A stretch of DNA of 64,000 nt from Mesorhizobium wenxiniae. Its GTDB lineage: Bacteria; Pseudomonadota; Alphaproteobacteria; Rhizobiales; Rhizobiaceae. A model generated the notes under the pieces. The model did not search any database and was not told where the DNA came from. It saw nothing but the letters and a program-made list of their open reading frames with translations. The stretch lies in assembly GCF_002284535.1 (NCBI RefSeq), contig NZ_NPKH01000034.1, forward strand, positions 1 to 64,000, written 5' to 3'. Positions 54,616 through 62,577 of the stretch are shown here, in pieces. Position numbers and translations under genes: made by a program. The number at the start of each line of letters is the position of its first letter. Within the stretch, counting starts at the first letter, position 1.

Positions 54616-56460
54616 ATGCCCGCCTATCACTCCCGCACCACCACCCATGGCCGCAACATGGCCGGCGCCCGCGGCCTGTGGCGCGCCACCGGTATGAAGG
54701 ATTCCGATTTCGGCAAGCCGATCATCGCGGTGGTCAATTCCTTCACCCAGTTCGTGCCGGGCCACGTCCATCTCAAGGATCTCGGCCAGCTGGTCGCCCG
54801 CGAGATCGAAAAGGCCGGCGGCGTCGCCAAGGAGTTCAACACCATCGCTGTCGACGACGGCATCGCCATGGGTCATGACGGCATGCTCTATTCGCTGCCG
54901 TCGCGCGAGCTCATCGCCGACTCGGTCGAGTACATGGTCAATGCCCACTGTGCCGACGCGATGGTCTGCATCTCCAATTGCGACAAGATCACGCCGGGCA
55001 TGCTGATGGCGTCGCTGCGTCTCAACATCCCGACCGTCTTCGTCTCCGGCGGGCCGATGGAAGCCGGCAAGGTGGTGCTCGCCGGCAAGGCGCAGGCGCT
55101 CGATCTCGTCGATGCCATGGTCGCGGCTGCTGACGACAAGGTCTCCGACGCGGACGTCAAGACCATCGAAAGCTCGGCCTGCCCGACCTGCGGCTCCTGC
55201 TCAGGCATGTTCACCGCCAATTCGATGAACTGCCTGACCGAGGCGCTCGGGCTTTCGCTGCCCGGCAACGGCTCGACGCTGGCCACCCATGCCGACCGCA
55301 AGCGGCTGTTCGTCGAGGCCGGCCATCTGATCGTCGATCTCGCCCAGCGCTACTACGAGCAGGACGACGACACCGCGCTGCCGCGCAGCATCGCCTCGAA
55401 AGGCGCCTTCGAGAACGCCATGACGCTCGACATCGCCATGGGCGGCTCGACCAACACCGTGCTACACATCCTGGCTGCCGCGCATGAAGGCGAGATCGAT
55501 TTTGATCAGGACGACATTGACGCACTGTCACGCAAGGTGCCGGTGTTATGCAAGGTTGCCCCCGCCAAGGCGGATGTGCACATGGAAGACGTCCACCGCG
55601 CCGGCGGCATCATGGCGATCCTCGGTCAGCTCGATAACGCCGGACTGATCAACCGCGACCTGCCGACCGTACATACGCGAACGCTCGGCGAAGCGCTCGA
55701 CCATTGGGATATCTCGCGCACGTCAAGCCAGAATGTCCGCGACTTCTTTCTGGCGGCCCCGGGCGGCGTGCCGACGCAGGTCGCCTTCAGCCAGGATCGC
55801 CGCTGGGACGAACTCGATCTCGACCGGGAGAAGGGGGTCATCCGCTCGGCCCAACATCCTTTTTCCAAGGACGGTGGCCTTGCCGTGCTGAAGGGCAACC
55901 TTGCGCTGGACGGCTGCATCGTCAAGACCGCGGGCGTCGATGAATCGATCCTGAAATTCACCGGCCCGGCCAGGGTGTTCGAAAGCCAGGACGCCAGCGT
56001 CAAGGCGATCCTGTCCAACGAGGTCAAGGCCGGCGATGTCGTTGTTATCCGCTACGAAGGGCCACGCGGCGGCCCCGGCATGCAGGAAATGCTCTACCCG
56101 ACCAGCTATTTGAAATCGAAGGGCCTCGGCAAAGCTTGCGCGCTGGTCACCGATGGCCGCTTTTCGGGCGGCACCTCCGGCCTGTCGATCGGCCATGCCT
56201 CTCCCGAGGCGGCGGAAGGCGGGCTGATCGGGCTGGTGCATGAGGGCGACACGATCGAGATCGATATCCCGAACCGCACCATCCGGCTTGCCGTCGACGA
56301 TGCCGAACTGGCCGCCCGCCGCGCAGCGATGGAGGCCAAGGGAGCCGCCGCCTGGAAGCCAGAGGAAAAGCGCAAGCGCAAGGTGACGATGGCTTTGCGC
56401 GCCTATGCGTCAATGGCGACCAGTGCTGCCAAGGGTGCGGTAAGGTATGTGCCGGAATAG
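54616..56460 (+). CDS. ilvD: Dihydroxy-acid dehydratase
   Basis: The 614-residue Fe-S enzyme makes 2-oxo acids in valine, leucine and isoleucine synthesis. It begins PAYHSRTTTHGRNMAGARGLWRATG. The cluster cysteines are in ISNCDKITPGM and CPTCGSCSGMFTANSMNCL, and the C-terminal GRFSGGTSGLSIGHASPEAAEGG carries the active-site serine. Length is typical of the E. coli type. The start at 54616 has AAGGACAG upstream. The cytosine-deaminase-like gene follows 28 bases later. Confidence 0.96.
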   Translation: MPAYHSRTTTHGRNMAGARGLWRATGMKDSDFGKPIIAVVNSFTQFVPGHVHLKDLGQLVAREIEKAGGVAKEFNTIAVDDGIAMGHDGMLYSLPSRELIADSVEYMVNAHCADAMVCISNCDKITPGMLMASLRLNIPTVFVSGGPMEAGKVVLAGKAQALDLVDAMVAAADDKVSDADVKTIESSACPTCGSCSGMFTANSMNCLTEALGLSLPGNGSTLATHADRKRLFVEAGHLIVDLAQRYYEQDDDTALPRSIASKGAFENAMTLDIAMGGSTNTVLHILAAAHEGEIDFDQDDIDALSRKVPVLCKVAPAKADVHMEDVHRAGGIMAILGQLDNAGLINRDLPTVHTRTLGEALDHWDISRTSSQNVRDFFLAAPGGVPTQVAFSQDRRWDELDLDREKGVIRSAQHPFSKDGGLAVLKGNLALDGCIVKTAGVDESILKFTGPARVFESQDASVKAILSNEVKAGDVVVIRYEGPRGGPGMQEMLYPTSYLKSKGLGKACALVTDGRFSGGTSGLSIGHASPEAAEGGLIGLVHEGDTIEIDIPNRTIRLAVDDAELAARRAAMEAKGAAAWKPEEKRKRKVTMALRAYASMATSAAKGAVRYVPE

Positions 56461-56488
56461 GTCGGCTTCTTCAAAGGGATGACGACAG

Positions 56489-57781
56489 ATGACTTTTGAT
56501 CTTATCGTCCGCGGCGGCATGCTGCCCGACGGCACGAGCGCCGATATCGGCATCATCGGCGAGACGATCGCGGCCATCGAGCCCGAGCTGAACGTTACCG
56601 CGGGCACGGCGATCGACGCGCATGGCAATCTGGTCTCGCCGCCTTTCGTCGATCCGCATTTTCACATGGACGCCACGCTCTCGCTGGGCATCCCGCGCAT
56701 CAACGCGTCGGGCACACTGCTGGAAGGCATTTCGCTGTGGGGCGAACTGAAGCCGCTGTTGACGCACGAAGCGGTGCGCGAGCGCGCGCTCGCCTATTGC
56801 GACTGGGCGGTGTCCATGGGCCTGCTCGCCATCCGCACCCATGTCGATGTCTGCGATACCAGGCTGCTGGCGGTCGAAGCCCTGCTCGATGTGAAGAAGA
56901 CGGTCGCGCCCTATATCGACCTGCAACTGGCCGCCTTCCCGCAGGATGGGTTTTATCGCTCGCCGACGGCGCGCGATAACACCATCCGGGCGCTCGACAT
57001 GGGTGTCGACATCGTCGGCGGCATTCCACATTTCGAGCGCACCATGGCCGATGGCACGCGTTCGGTGACGGAACTTTGCGAAATCGCGGCAAAGCGCGGC
57101 CTGATGGTCGACCTGCATTGCGACGAGACCGATGATCCGCTGTCGCGACATATCGAACAACTGGCCTATGAGACGCAACGCCTCGGCCTGCAGGGCAGGG
57201 TCGCCGGCTCGCATCTCACTTCGATGCACTCGATGGACAGTTACTATGTCTCGAAGCTGTTGCCGCTGATCGCCGAGGCAGGCGTCTCGGCGATCCCCAA
57301 TCCGCTGATCAACATTATGCTGCAGGGCCGCCACGACACATTCCCCAAACGCCGCGGTCTGACGCGGGTCAAGGAAATGCTTGCCCACGGCATCCGCGTC
57401 GGCTGGGGCCAGGATTGCGTGCTCGACCCCTGGTATTCGCTGGGCACCGCCGACATGCTCGACGTCGCCTTCATGGGCCTTCACGTCGCCCAGATGTCGA
57501 GCCCGGCCGACATGGCGCGCTGCTTCGACATGGTCACCAATGTCAACGCCGCCATCATGGGCCTCGACCATCTCGGCCTGGCGGTTGGCAAGCGCGCCAG
57601 TCTCGTCGTCCTCGATGCCGGCGACCCGGTCGAGGCCTTGCGCCTACGCCCCGAGCGCCTCTGCGTCATCGCCAGGGGCAAGGTGGTGGCCGAGCGGGTG
57701 AGGCAGGAAACGCGGCTTTCGATCGCCGGACGGCCGGGAACAGTGAACCGCAGGCATCGCCGCCCACTTCACGACCAATAA
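56489..57781 (+). CDS. Cytosine deaminase-like amidohydrolase
   Basis: The 430-residue metal-dependent hydrolase has metal ligands in DPHFHMD near residue 56, HCDETDD near 208 and GQDCVLDPWYSLGTADMLDVAFMGLHV near 310, the last being characteristic of CodA. E. coli CodA has the same HCDE motif. Deamination of cytosine or a related heterocycle is likely but specificity is unproven. The start lies 28 bases after ilvD, so the genes may be co-transcribed although functionally unrelated. Confidence 0.85.
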   Translation: MTFDLIVRGGMLPDGTSADIGIIGETIAAIEPELNVTAGTAIDAHGNLVSPPFVDPHFHMDATLSLGIPRINASGTLLEGISLWGELKPLLTHEAVRERALAYCDWAVSMGLLAIRTHVDVCDTRLLAVEALLDVKKTVAPYIDLQLAAFPQDGFYRSPTARDNTIRALDMGVDIVGGIPHFERTMADGTRSVTELCEIAAKRGLMVDLHCDETDDPLSRHIEQLAYETQRLGLQGRVAGSHLTSMHSMDSYYVSKLLPLIAEAGVSAIPNPLINIMLQGRHDTFPKRRGLTRVKEMLAHGIRVGWGQDCVLDPWYSLGTADMLDVAFMGLHVAQMSSPADMARCFDMVTNVNAAIMGLDHLGLAVGKRASLVVLDAGDPVEALRLRPERLCVIARGKVVAERVRQETRLSIAGRPGTVNRRHRRPLHDQ

Positions 57782-57895
57782 TTGGCAGGCCCGATAAGAT
57801 GTTGAGCCTGCATCAGGCCGCACACGTCGATCAGATTGATAGGTCCTGATCTTAAGTCTACAGTCAGTCTCCACTTTTATGGTGAGGAGGACACG

Positions 57896-58150
57896 ATGTG
57901 GCACAAGACGGCGATGGTGGTCGCGTTGGCGGCGACCTGTGCAGGTTGCATGACGGCCGAAGACCGTCGTGCCGCGGACGAGGCGAAATGCCGGTCCTAT
58001 GGCTTCGTCAGGAAGAATGATGCCTTCGCCGAATGTCTGCAGCGCATCGATCTGGCGCGCCGCGCTGAGCTGAGAAGTGTGTCGGTTTTCGATCCCTGGG
58101 ACCGGCCGGTGATCTATCGTCCGGTCATCGTTCGGACACGGCCAAAGTAA
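57896..58150 (+). CDS. Small predicted lipoprotein
   Basis: This 84-residue protein has a lipoprotein-type signal (WHKTAMVVALAATCAGC, lipobox before the cysteine in CAGC). The mature part contains DEAKCRSYGFVRKNDAFAECLQRIDLARRAE, with two cysteines. Similar short proteins are common in Rhizobiales, but I know of no function. GAGGAGG supports the start. Confidence 0.75.
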   Translation: MWHKTAMVVALAATCAGCMTAEDRRAADEAKCRSYGFVRKNDAFAECLQRIDLARRAELRSVSVFDPWDRPVIYRPVIVRTRPK

Positions 58151-58291
58151 GCCGTTCCGATCTTCCGTACAGGCCCAGCCGATTTCCAGTCGCTGGTCCG
58201 GCCGGGGTTCCCGATTTCCGCTCGTCAAAGCGGCTGCTTGCGTCTACGACGCTGCTTACCGAGCTTTCATGCGGGAGGAAGCGATATCGGC

Positions 58292-59212
58292 ATGGCACAG
58301 CCGCCAGCCCAGAATTCGACGATCAGGAACGTGCTTTTGGCCGGCATTCTGCTGATGCTGGCCGGCGATTTCCTGTTTGCGTTGAACGATGCGATGGGCA
58401 AATGGCTGGTCGCCAGCTTTTCGGTCGGCCAGGTCATCCTGATCCGTTCCATCGGCGCTTTTTTCGTGCTCGGCCCGATGATCGCGCGTCAAGGTGCGGC
58501 CAGGCTGTTCCGCATGGAGCGCCTGGAACTGCAGGTCTTGCGCGTCGTCATGACGACCCTCGACACGGCGCTGTTCTACGCCGCCGTCGTCTATCTGCCG
58601 CTCGCCGACGTCATGAGCTTCTACATGGCCGGACCGATCTATGTGGCGGCGCTGTCGCACCTGTTGCTCGGTGAAAAGGTTGGCTGGCGCCGCTGGATGG
58701 CGATCCTGGTCGGCTTCTGCGGCGTGCTGATAATGCTCAAACCGTCCTCGGCCGCGTTTTCGCTGTCGTCGACCTTCGCGCTGGCCGGTAGCATTTCATT
58801 CGCCTTCGCCATCATACTCAACCGGTGGTTGCGCGGCACCAGCGACACCTCGTTGGTTACGTGGCAAACCATCGGCACATTGCTGGTCGGCGGGTTTCTC
58901 ACCATCGGCAACTGGCAGACGCCGTCCTCGCTCGATTTCGGCGCCATGCTGCTTCTTGGCTTAGTCTCCTGCGGTGCGCATCTGATGATCACCAGGGCGC
59001 TGAAGCTGGCGCCCGCCTCGACGCTGGCGCCCCTGCATTACAGCCTGCTGCTGTGGGCCGTCATCTTCGGGCTGGCCTTCTTCGGCGACATGCCCGGGCC
59101 GCGCATCCTGATCGGCTCGGGCATTATCGTGCTGGCCGGCCTGTTCATCTTCCATCGCCAGAAGGTGGTCGACACTGTGCCGCCGGAAAACGTGCCGAAA
59201 GGCGTCAACTAA
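58292..59212 (+). CDS. DMT superfamily (EamA) transporter
   Basis: The 306-residue inner-membrane protein has ten hydrophobic segments in two EamA repeats: IRNVLLAGILLMLAGDFLFALNDAMGKWLV begins the first and STFALAGSISFAFAIILNRWL the second. The family exports amino acids, nucleobases and other metabolites; substrate unknown. The ATG at 58292 follows GGGAGGAAG at 12 bases. A palindromic repeat begins at its stop codon. Confidence 0.9.
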   Translation: MAQPPAQNSTIRNVLLAGILLMLAGDFLFALNDAMGKWLVASFSVGQVILIRSIGAFFVLGPMIARQGAARLFRMERLELQVLRVVMTTLDTALFYAAVVYLPLADVMSFYMAGPIYVAALSHLLLGEKVGWRRWMAILVGFCGVLIMLKPSSAAFSLSSTFALAGSISFAFAIILNRWLRGTSDTSLVTWQTIGTLLVGGFLTIGNWQTPSSLDFGAMLLLGLVSCGAHLMITRALKLAPASTLAPLHYSLLLWAVIFGLAFFGDMPGPRILIGSGIIVLAGLFIFHRQKVVDTVPPENVPKGVN

Positions 59213-59311
59213 TGCATGTCGCCCAAAAGTGCGCAGCGGTTTTGGGGCAACGACATGCATAAACAAAGAACTCAAAGCACACGCGTGAATTCCATCACCT
59301 GGCGTGCTTTA
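59212..59311. repeat. REP-like palindromes between convergent genes
   Basis: ATGCATGTCGCCCAAAAG...TTTTGGGGCAACGACATGCAT at 59212-59260 is a long palindrome of a type I associate with many rhizobial intergenic regions. A second inverted repeat, AAAGCAC...GTGCTTT, spans about 59276-59311. The first starts at the last base of the transporter stop codon. Together they probably act as a bidirectional terminator. Confidence 0.75.
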
Positions 59312-59331
59312 AGGTTCCAGATTTCCGGCGC

Positions 59332-60234
59332 CTAACCCACGCGCACCGCCGCCAGATGCCTTGAGAAGTCGGTCGTCTCCATCAGCGCCCTGCAGCGTGA
59401 AAAGCGACCGTCGGCATAGGCGCGGAAATCGTCGGCCGGATTGCTGTTGGCGAGCTGAATCAGCCCCCACAGCGTCCACAAGAGATCGCACATCGCCTTG
59501 TAGATGACGATGCGGCCGCGCTCCGCCGGCGTTGGCTCGCCACCGAAATAGGCGCCCATCATCTCTTCCTCCTGCGCCGTATCAAACTGTCCTTCGACGC
59601 TGAGGTCGCCGAGATCCCAAAGCGGGTCGTTCATGCCGGAATATTCCCAGTCGACGATCCACATCCTGTCGCCCGTATCGAGGAAGTTTTCGCACAGCGG
59701 ATCGCAGTGGCAGGCGACAAGAGGCAGCGGATGCGCGGCAAGCGCCGAGCGCACGCTTTCCGCCTCGCGTACCACGTCGTGGTAGCCGGCGGGCAGGGCA
59801 ACGGCCTTGGTCGAAAGCACCTTCAGGTAGTCGTCGATCATCGCAAACAGCTCGAAGCGGAAGGGAAACACCGCGCCGGATGTGTGCAGCCTGCGAAAGG
59901 CCTTGCCGGCGCGCGCCGGACTGCCCGGCCGGGTCTTGAATTTTTCAGGCGACATCGTCTCGGCTCCGACGACGAAACGGGTCACCATTACGCCTGTCTC
60001 GCCGTCGATATGCAGCAGCTCGGGGCTGACGCCGGCCTTGGCGGCTTCCCTCGCCGCCACCGCCTCGTTGGCGCGGTTGATATACTCCTCTGTGCCCTTG
60101 CCGGGAATCCGCAGGCAGACATCTCCAGCTCTGAAGACGAGGTTGGTGAGGCCACCAAGCCGCTCCAGCGGTCCCTCGTAGCCGGCCAGCACGGGAATGG
60201 CTGCAAGCGCCGCGCGTGCTTCCTCGTCCACCAT
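59332..60234 (-). CDS. Choline/ethanolamine kinase-like phosphotransferase
   Basis: The 300-residue aminoglycoside-phosphotransferase/choline-kinase-fold protein has GLTNLVFRAGDVCLRIPGKG in the N-lobe (nucleotide loop), the Brenner motif HCDPLCENFL near 176 and the metal-binding IVDWEYSGMNDPLWDLGDL near 193. It may phosphorylate choline, ethanolamine or a related alcohol. The start at 60234 has GGAGGG upstream. It is divergent from the SAM methyltransferase gene. Confidence 0.85.
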   Translation of the reverse strand: MVDEEARAALAAIPVLAGYEGPLERLGGLTNLVFRAGDVCLRIPGKGTEEYINRANEAVAAREAAKAGVSPELLHIDGETGVMVTRFVVGAETMSPEKFKTRPGSPARAGKAFRRLHTSGAVFPFRFELFAMIDDYLKVLSTKAVALPAGYHDVVREAESVRSALAAHPLPLVACHCDPLCENFLDTGDRMWIVDWEYSGMNDPLWDLGDLSVEGQFDTAQEEEMMGAYFGGEPTPAERGRIVIYKAMCDLLWTLWGLIQLANSNPADDFRAYADGRFSRCRALMETTDFSRHLAAVRVG

Positions 60235-60393
60235 CGCTTCCGCCCTCCTTCGCGTCTTTATATGTGGCGACGACGGTTCCACAAATTTCGCCGTTTGGCT
60301 ATCATCGCCGGCATGCGATTCACTCCAGCGCCGCACGGTCCTGTCGGACGCGGAAGGACGCTGCTGCACTTTGATTTTGCGGACGGGACTGCG

Positions 60394-61026
60394 ATGGCGG
60401 ACAGGAAAAATGAAGGCGCGCTCGCCGCGGCCTATGCAGCGAAGCGGCCTGAAGAAGTGGCGGCGCTCTACGACCGCTGGTCCGACACCTACGACGCCGA
60501 CATGTCGGCGGCCGGTTATCGCCATCCGACCATCTGCCTCGCCCTGCTTGCCCGCCACTTGCCGCGCGGCGCGGCACCGCTCCTCGATGCCGGTGCCGGC
60601 ACCGGGCTCATCGGCGAGTGGCTGAAGATCGCGGGCTATCCGCAGGTCGAGGCGCTCGACATTTCCGAGGGCATGCTGGCCCAGGCCGCGCGCAAGGGCG
60701 TCTATTCGGCGCTTCACTGCCTGGCGCTCGGCGGCCCGCTGCCTTTCGCCGATAATGCCTATGCCGGGATCATATCGGCCGGCGTCTTCACCTCGGGCCA
60801 TGTCGGCGCCGAAGGGCTCGACGAACTGATCCGCATTTGCCGGCCGGGCGGGATAATCGTGCTGACGGTCAAGAACACGCTGTGGGATGCGGGTTTTGCC
60901 GCGCGGATCGCCGACCTCGATGCGAAGGGCGTCGTCACACGTGCCGAGGAGACGTCGCCCTATGTCTCCATGCCGGGCGAGGCGGAGACCGTGCCGAGCC
61001 GCGGCCTCGTTCTGCGCGTGAACTGA
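60394..61026 (+). CDS. Class I SAM-dependent methyltransferase
   Basis: The 210-residue cytoplasmic methyltransferase has motif I LLDAGAGTGLIGEWL near residue 64, motif II VEALDISEGML and motif IV/post region ISAGVFTSGHVGAEGLDELIRICRPGGIIVLTVKNTLW. The N-terminal VAALYDRWSDTYDADMSAAGY matches small-molecule methyltransferases of this type. An ATG at 60313 is possible but the shorter start at 60394 begins the conserved region. The last 137 bases, including the stop, are duplicated at 62441-62577. Confidence 0.85.
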   Translation: MADRKNEGALAAAYAAKRPEEVAALYDRWSDTYDADMSAAGYRHPTICLALLARHLPRGAAPLLDAGAGTGLIGEWLKIAGYPQVEALDISEGMLAQAARKGVYSALHCLALGGPLPFADNAYAGIISAGVFTSGHVGAEGLDELIRICRPGGIIVLTVKNTLWDAGFAARIADLDAKGVVTRAEETSPYVSMPGEAETVPSRGLVLRVN

Positions 61027-61028
61027 TC
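60892..61028 (+). repeat. Direct repeat, left copy (3' end of methyltransferase gene)
   Basis: This 137-bp segment at the end of the methyltransferase gene is repeated at 62441-62577 with six mismatches. The two copies flank the DNA that carries the MITE-like element and a second methyltransferase gene. Confidence 0.95.
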
Positions 61029-61074
61029 ATTCTTCCATTCCCCTCGTTAAGGTTCCCGTGCGCTCGATGTCACC

Positions 61075-61196
61075 AAAAGTGATACTGCTGGCGAAGCCAA
61101 TTTGGCCGCGGCTAGACAATTGACAGCCCGAGTTTACAAGCAACATGTTGCCCCCGAACTGGGCTTATTTCCGACTTCGCCAGCAGTATCAAAAGT
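61075..61196. mobile_element. MITE-like element with perfect 16-bp terminal inverted repeats and flanking direct repeats
   Basis: GATACTGCTGGCGAAG at 61081-61096 and CTTCGCCAGCAGTATC at 61175-61190 are perfect reverse complements. AAAAGT lies immediately outside both ends (61075-61080 and 61191-61196), as expected for a target duplication. The 78-bp interior has no convincing gene. No transposase is near. I could not assign a transposon family. Confidence 0.7.
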
Positions 61197-61289
61197 GCCC
61201 AAGAGCCGACCTCCTTTACGCCTCCGGGGAAGTCAGGCGGCTTGCAGCCGTCGGTGAAGGTGCGTCAACGCCGGCGTCTGTCCGACATT

Positions 61290-62285
61290 TCATTGGATTA
61301 TCCTCCTCAGCACTGCCTTCACAGGGCCGGGCAGGAACCTGCTCAATCGCGACCGCAGACCTCTCGACCTTCTGCGCGACACTCCGGTAATGCACGGGAG
61401 CTGCTCGATATACTCTGGCCTTTCGGGGCGATCGATCTCGGGCGATGCGTCCGTAATGGGCGAGGAGAGCAGTGGCTGACTCCGCCCTTTGATAGCAACC
61501 AGGGTGATGCGATCCCTCCAGACGACATGCCTGTCCCCTTCTGCAGCCAGCGGCCAGTTGGGATTATGATACTCGTAGGGGTTCAAGCACTCGTAGACGG
61601 ACGTGAAGCCCACGTGTCGGAGTAGGTTGCAGAGCGATGCACGCGTGAAGAGGAAGGCCTTCGGGTTGTCGAGCGAGTTCCAGAGCGCTGCCAGCTTCTC
61701 CTCGGAGGTCGCATCAGTATCGTGTTCCTTGCCATACCTGCCCCAGTAGGTCTTCCCCTTCCAAGTGTACGACGCTTCGTCGCTGAGGCTGATATGGGTA
61801 TCGATTATTGATATCTTTCCGCAAACCTTCGAGATTCTCTCCACGAAGTCCATGACATCCGGAGCATCCAAGTGGTAAAGGATCCCCAAACATAGAACAA
61901 CATCGAAACGACCATGGCGCTCCTCGTCGAGGTTGCGCACGTCATTTAGGGCGAGTTCGAGGTTGTCCAGGGAGAGTACCTCCTTAGCGAAGTGCACCTT
62001 CTCAAGGTTCGCCTCCCGACCCTCGATGGCGAGCACGTCGGCCCCATGGAGCGCGAACTCGATCCCGTATTGCCCCTCGAGACACGCCAGGTCCAGAACG
62101 CGAAGCTTCTCCAACGGCTTCCCCGCAAGATCTGCAGCGATCTGCACGAAGCGCCTCAATCGGGCGTCCCAGTGCGGCTCATCGAACGTGTCAATTTGAT
62201 CGGCCAGATGGATGGAACCTGCCGTCCAGGGGCCGAACCTTTCGATAATCTTCTGCTTTTTCTCCTCGATTTCGTTTATTTGCAT
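61290..62285 (-). CDS. SAM-dependent methyltransferase, probably recently acquired
   Basis: The 331-residue protein has a class I methyltransferase core: motif I LRVLDLACLEGQYGIEFALHGADVLAIEGRE near residue 62, DVVLCLGILYHLDAPD, and YWGRYGKEHD. The C-terminal 60 residues are rich in proline and arginine (VSRRRSRGLRSRLSRFLPG). The target is unknown; similar proteins occur in polysaccharide clusters. Base composition and codon use look less GC-rich than in neighbours. It lies on the opposite strand between two copies of a 137-bp repeat. GAGGG precedes the ATG. Confidence 0.8.
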   Translation of the reverse strand: MQINEIEEKKQKIIERFGPWTAGSIHLADQIDTFDEPHWDARLRRFVQIAADLAGKPLEKLRVLDLACLEGQYGIEFALHGADVLAIEGREANLEKVHFAKEVLSLDNLELALNDVRNLDEERHGRFDVVLCLGILYHLDAPDVMDFVERISKVCGKISIIDTHISLSDEASYTWKGKTYWGRYGKEHDTDATSEEKLAALWNSLDNPKAFLFTRASLCNLLRHVGFTSVYECLNPYEYHNPNWPLAAEGDRHVVWRDRITLVAIKGRSQPLLSSPITDASPEIDRPERPEYIEQLPCITGVSRRRSRGLRSRLSRFLPGPVKAVLRRIIQ

Positions 62286-62440
62286 ATTGTGCCCTCGTCA
62301 TAGAAAGACAGTCTCGAACGTGTAGAATCCAGGTGAAACGCTAGACAAGTTTCAGGAAAAGTGAATAGCGTGTTATTTCAGTAACCCTAGAGCGGTTCTC
62401 GATCTGACGTACGGACTCAAGCTCAGTGCTTATAGGCGCC

Positions 62441-62577
62441 GGTTTTGCCGCGCGGATCGCCGACCTCGAGACGAAGCGCGTCGTCACGCGTGCCGAGGAG
62501 ACGTCGCCCTATGTCTCCATGCCGGGCGAGGCGGACACCGTGCCGAGCCGCGGCCTCGTTCTGCGCGTGAGCTGATC
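62441..62577 (+). repeat. Direct repeat, right copy (methyltransferase 3' end remnant)
   Basis: This matches 60892-61028 at 131 of 137 positions and in frame still encodes FAARIADLETKRVVTRAEETSPYVSMPGEADTVPSRG and a stop. No start or upstream methyltransferase sequence remains. Its last base adjoins the stop codon of the dehydrogenase gene on the other strand. Confidence 0.95.

Noticed and set aside
57820..57860. FNR/FixK-like box (TTGAT...ATC) before the small lipoprotein gene
   Set aside because: Only one half-site resembles the consensus and the spacing is wrong.
61145..61625. Small plus-strand frames between the two methyltransferase genes
   Set aside because: They cross the MITE-like element or run antisense to the methyltransferase gene, with no ribosome-binding site or family similarity.
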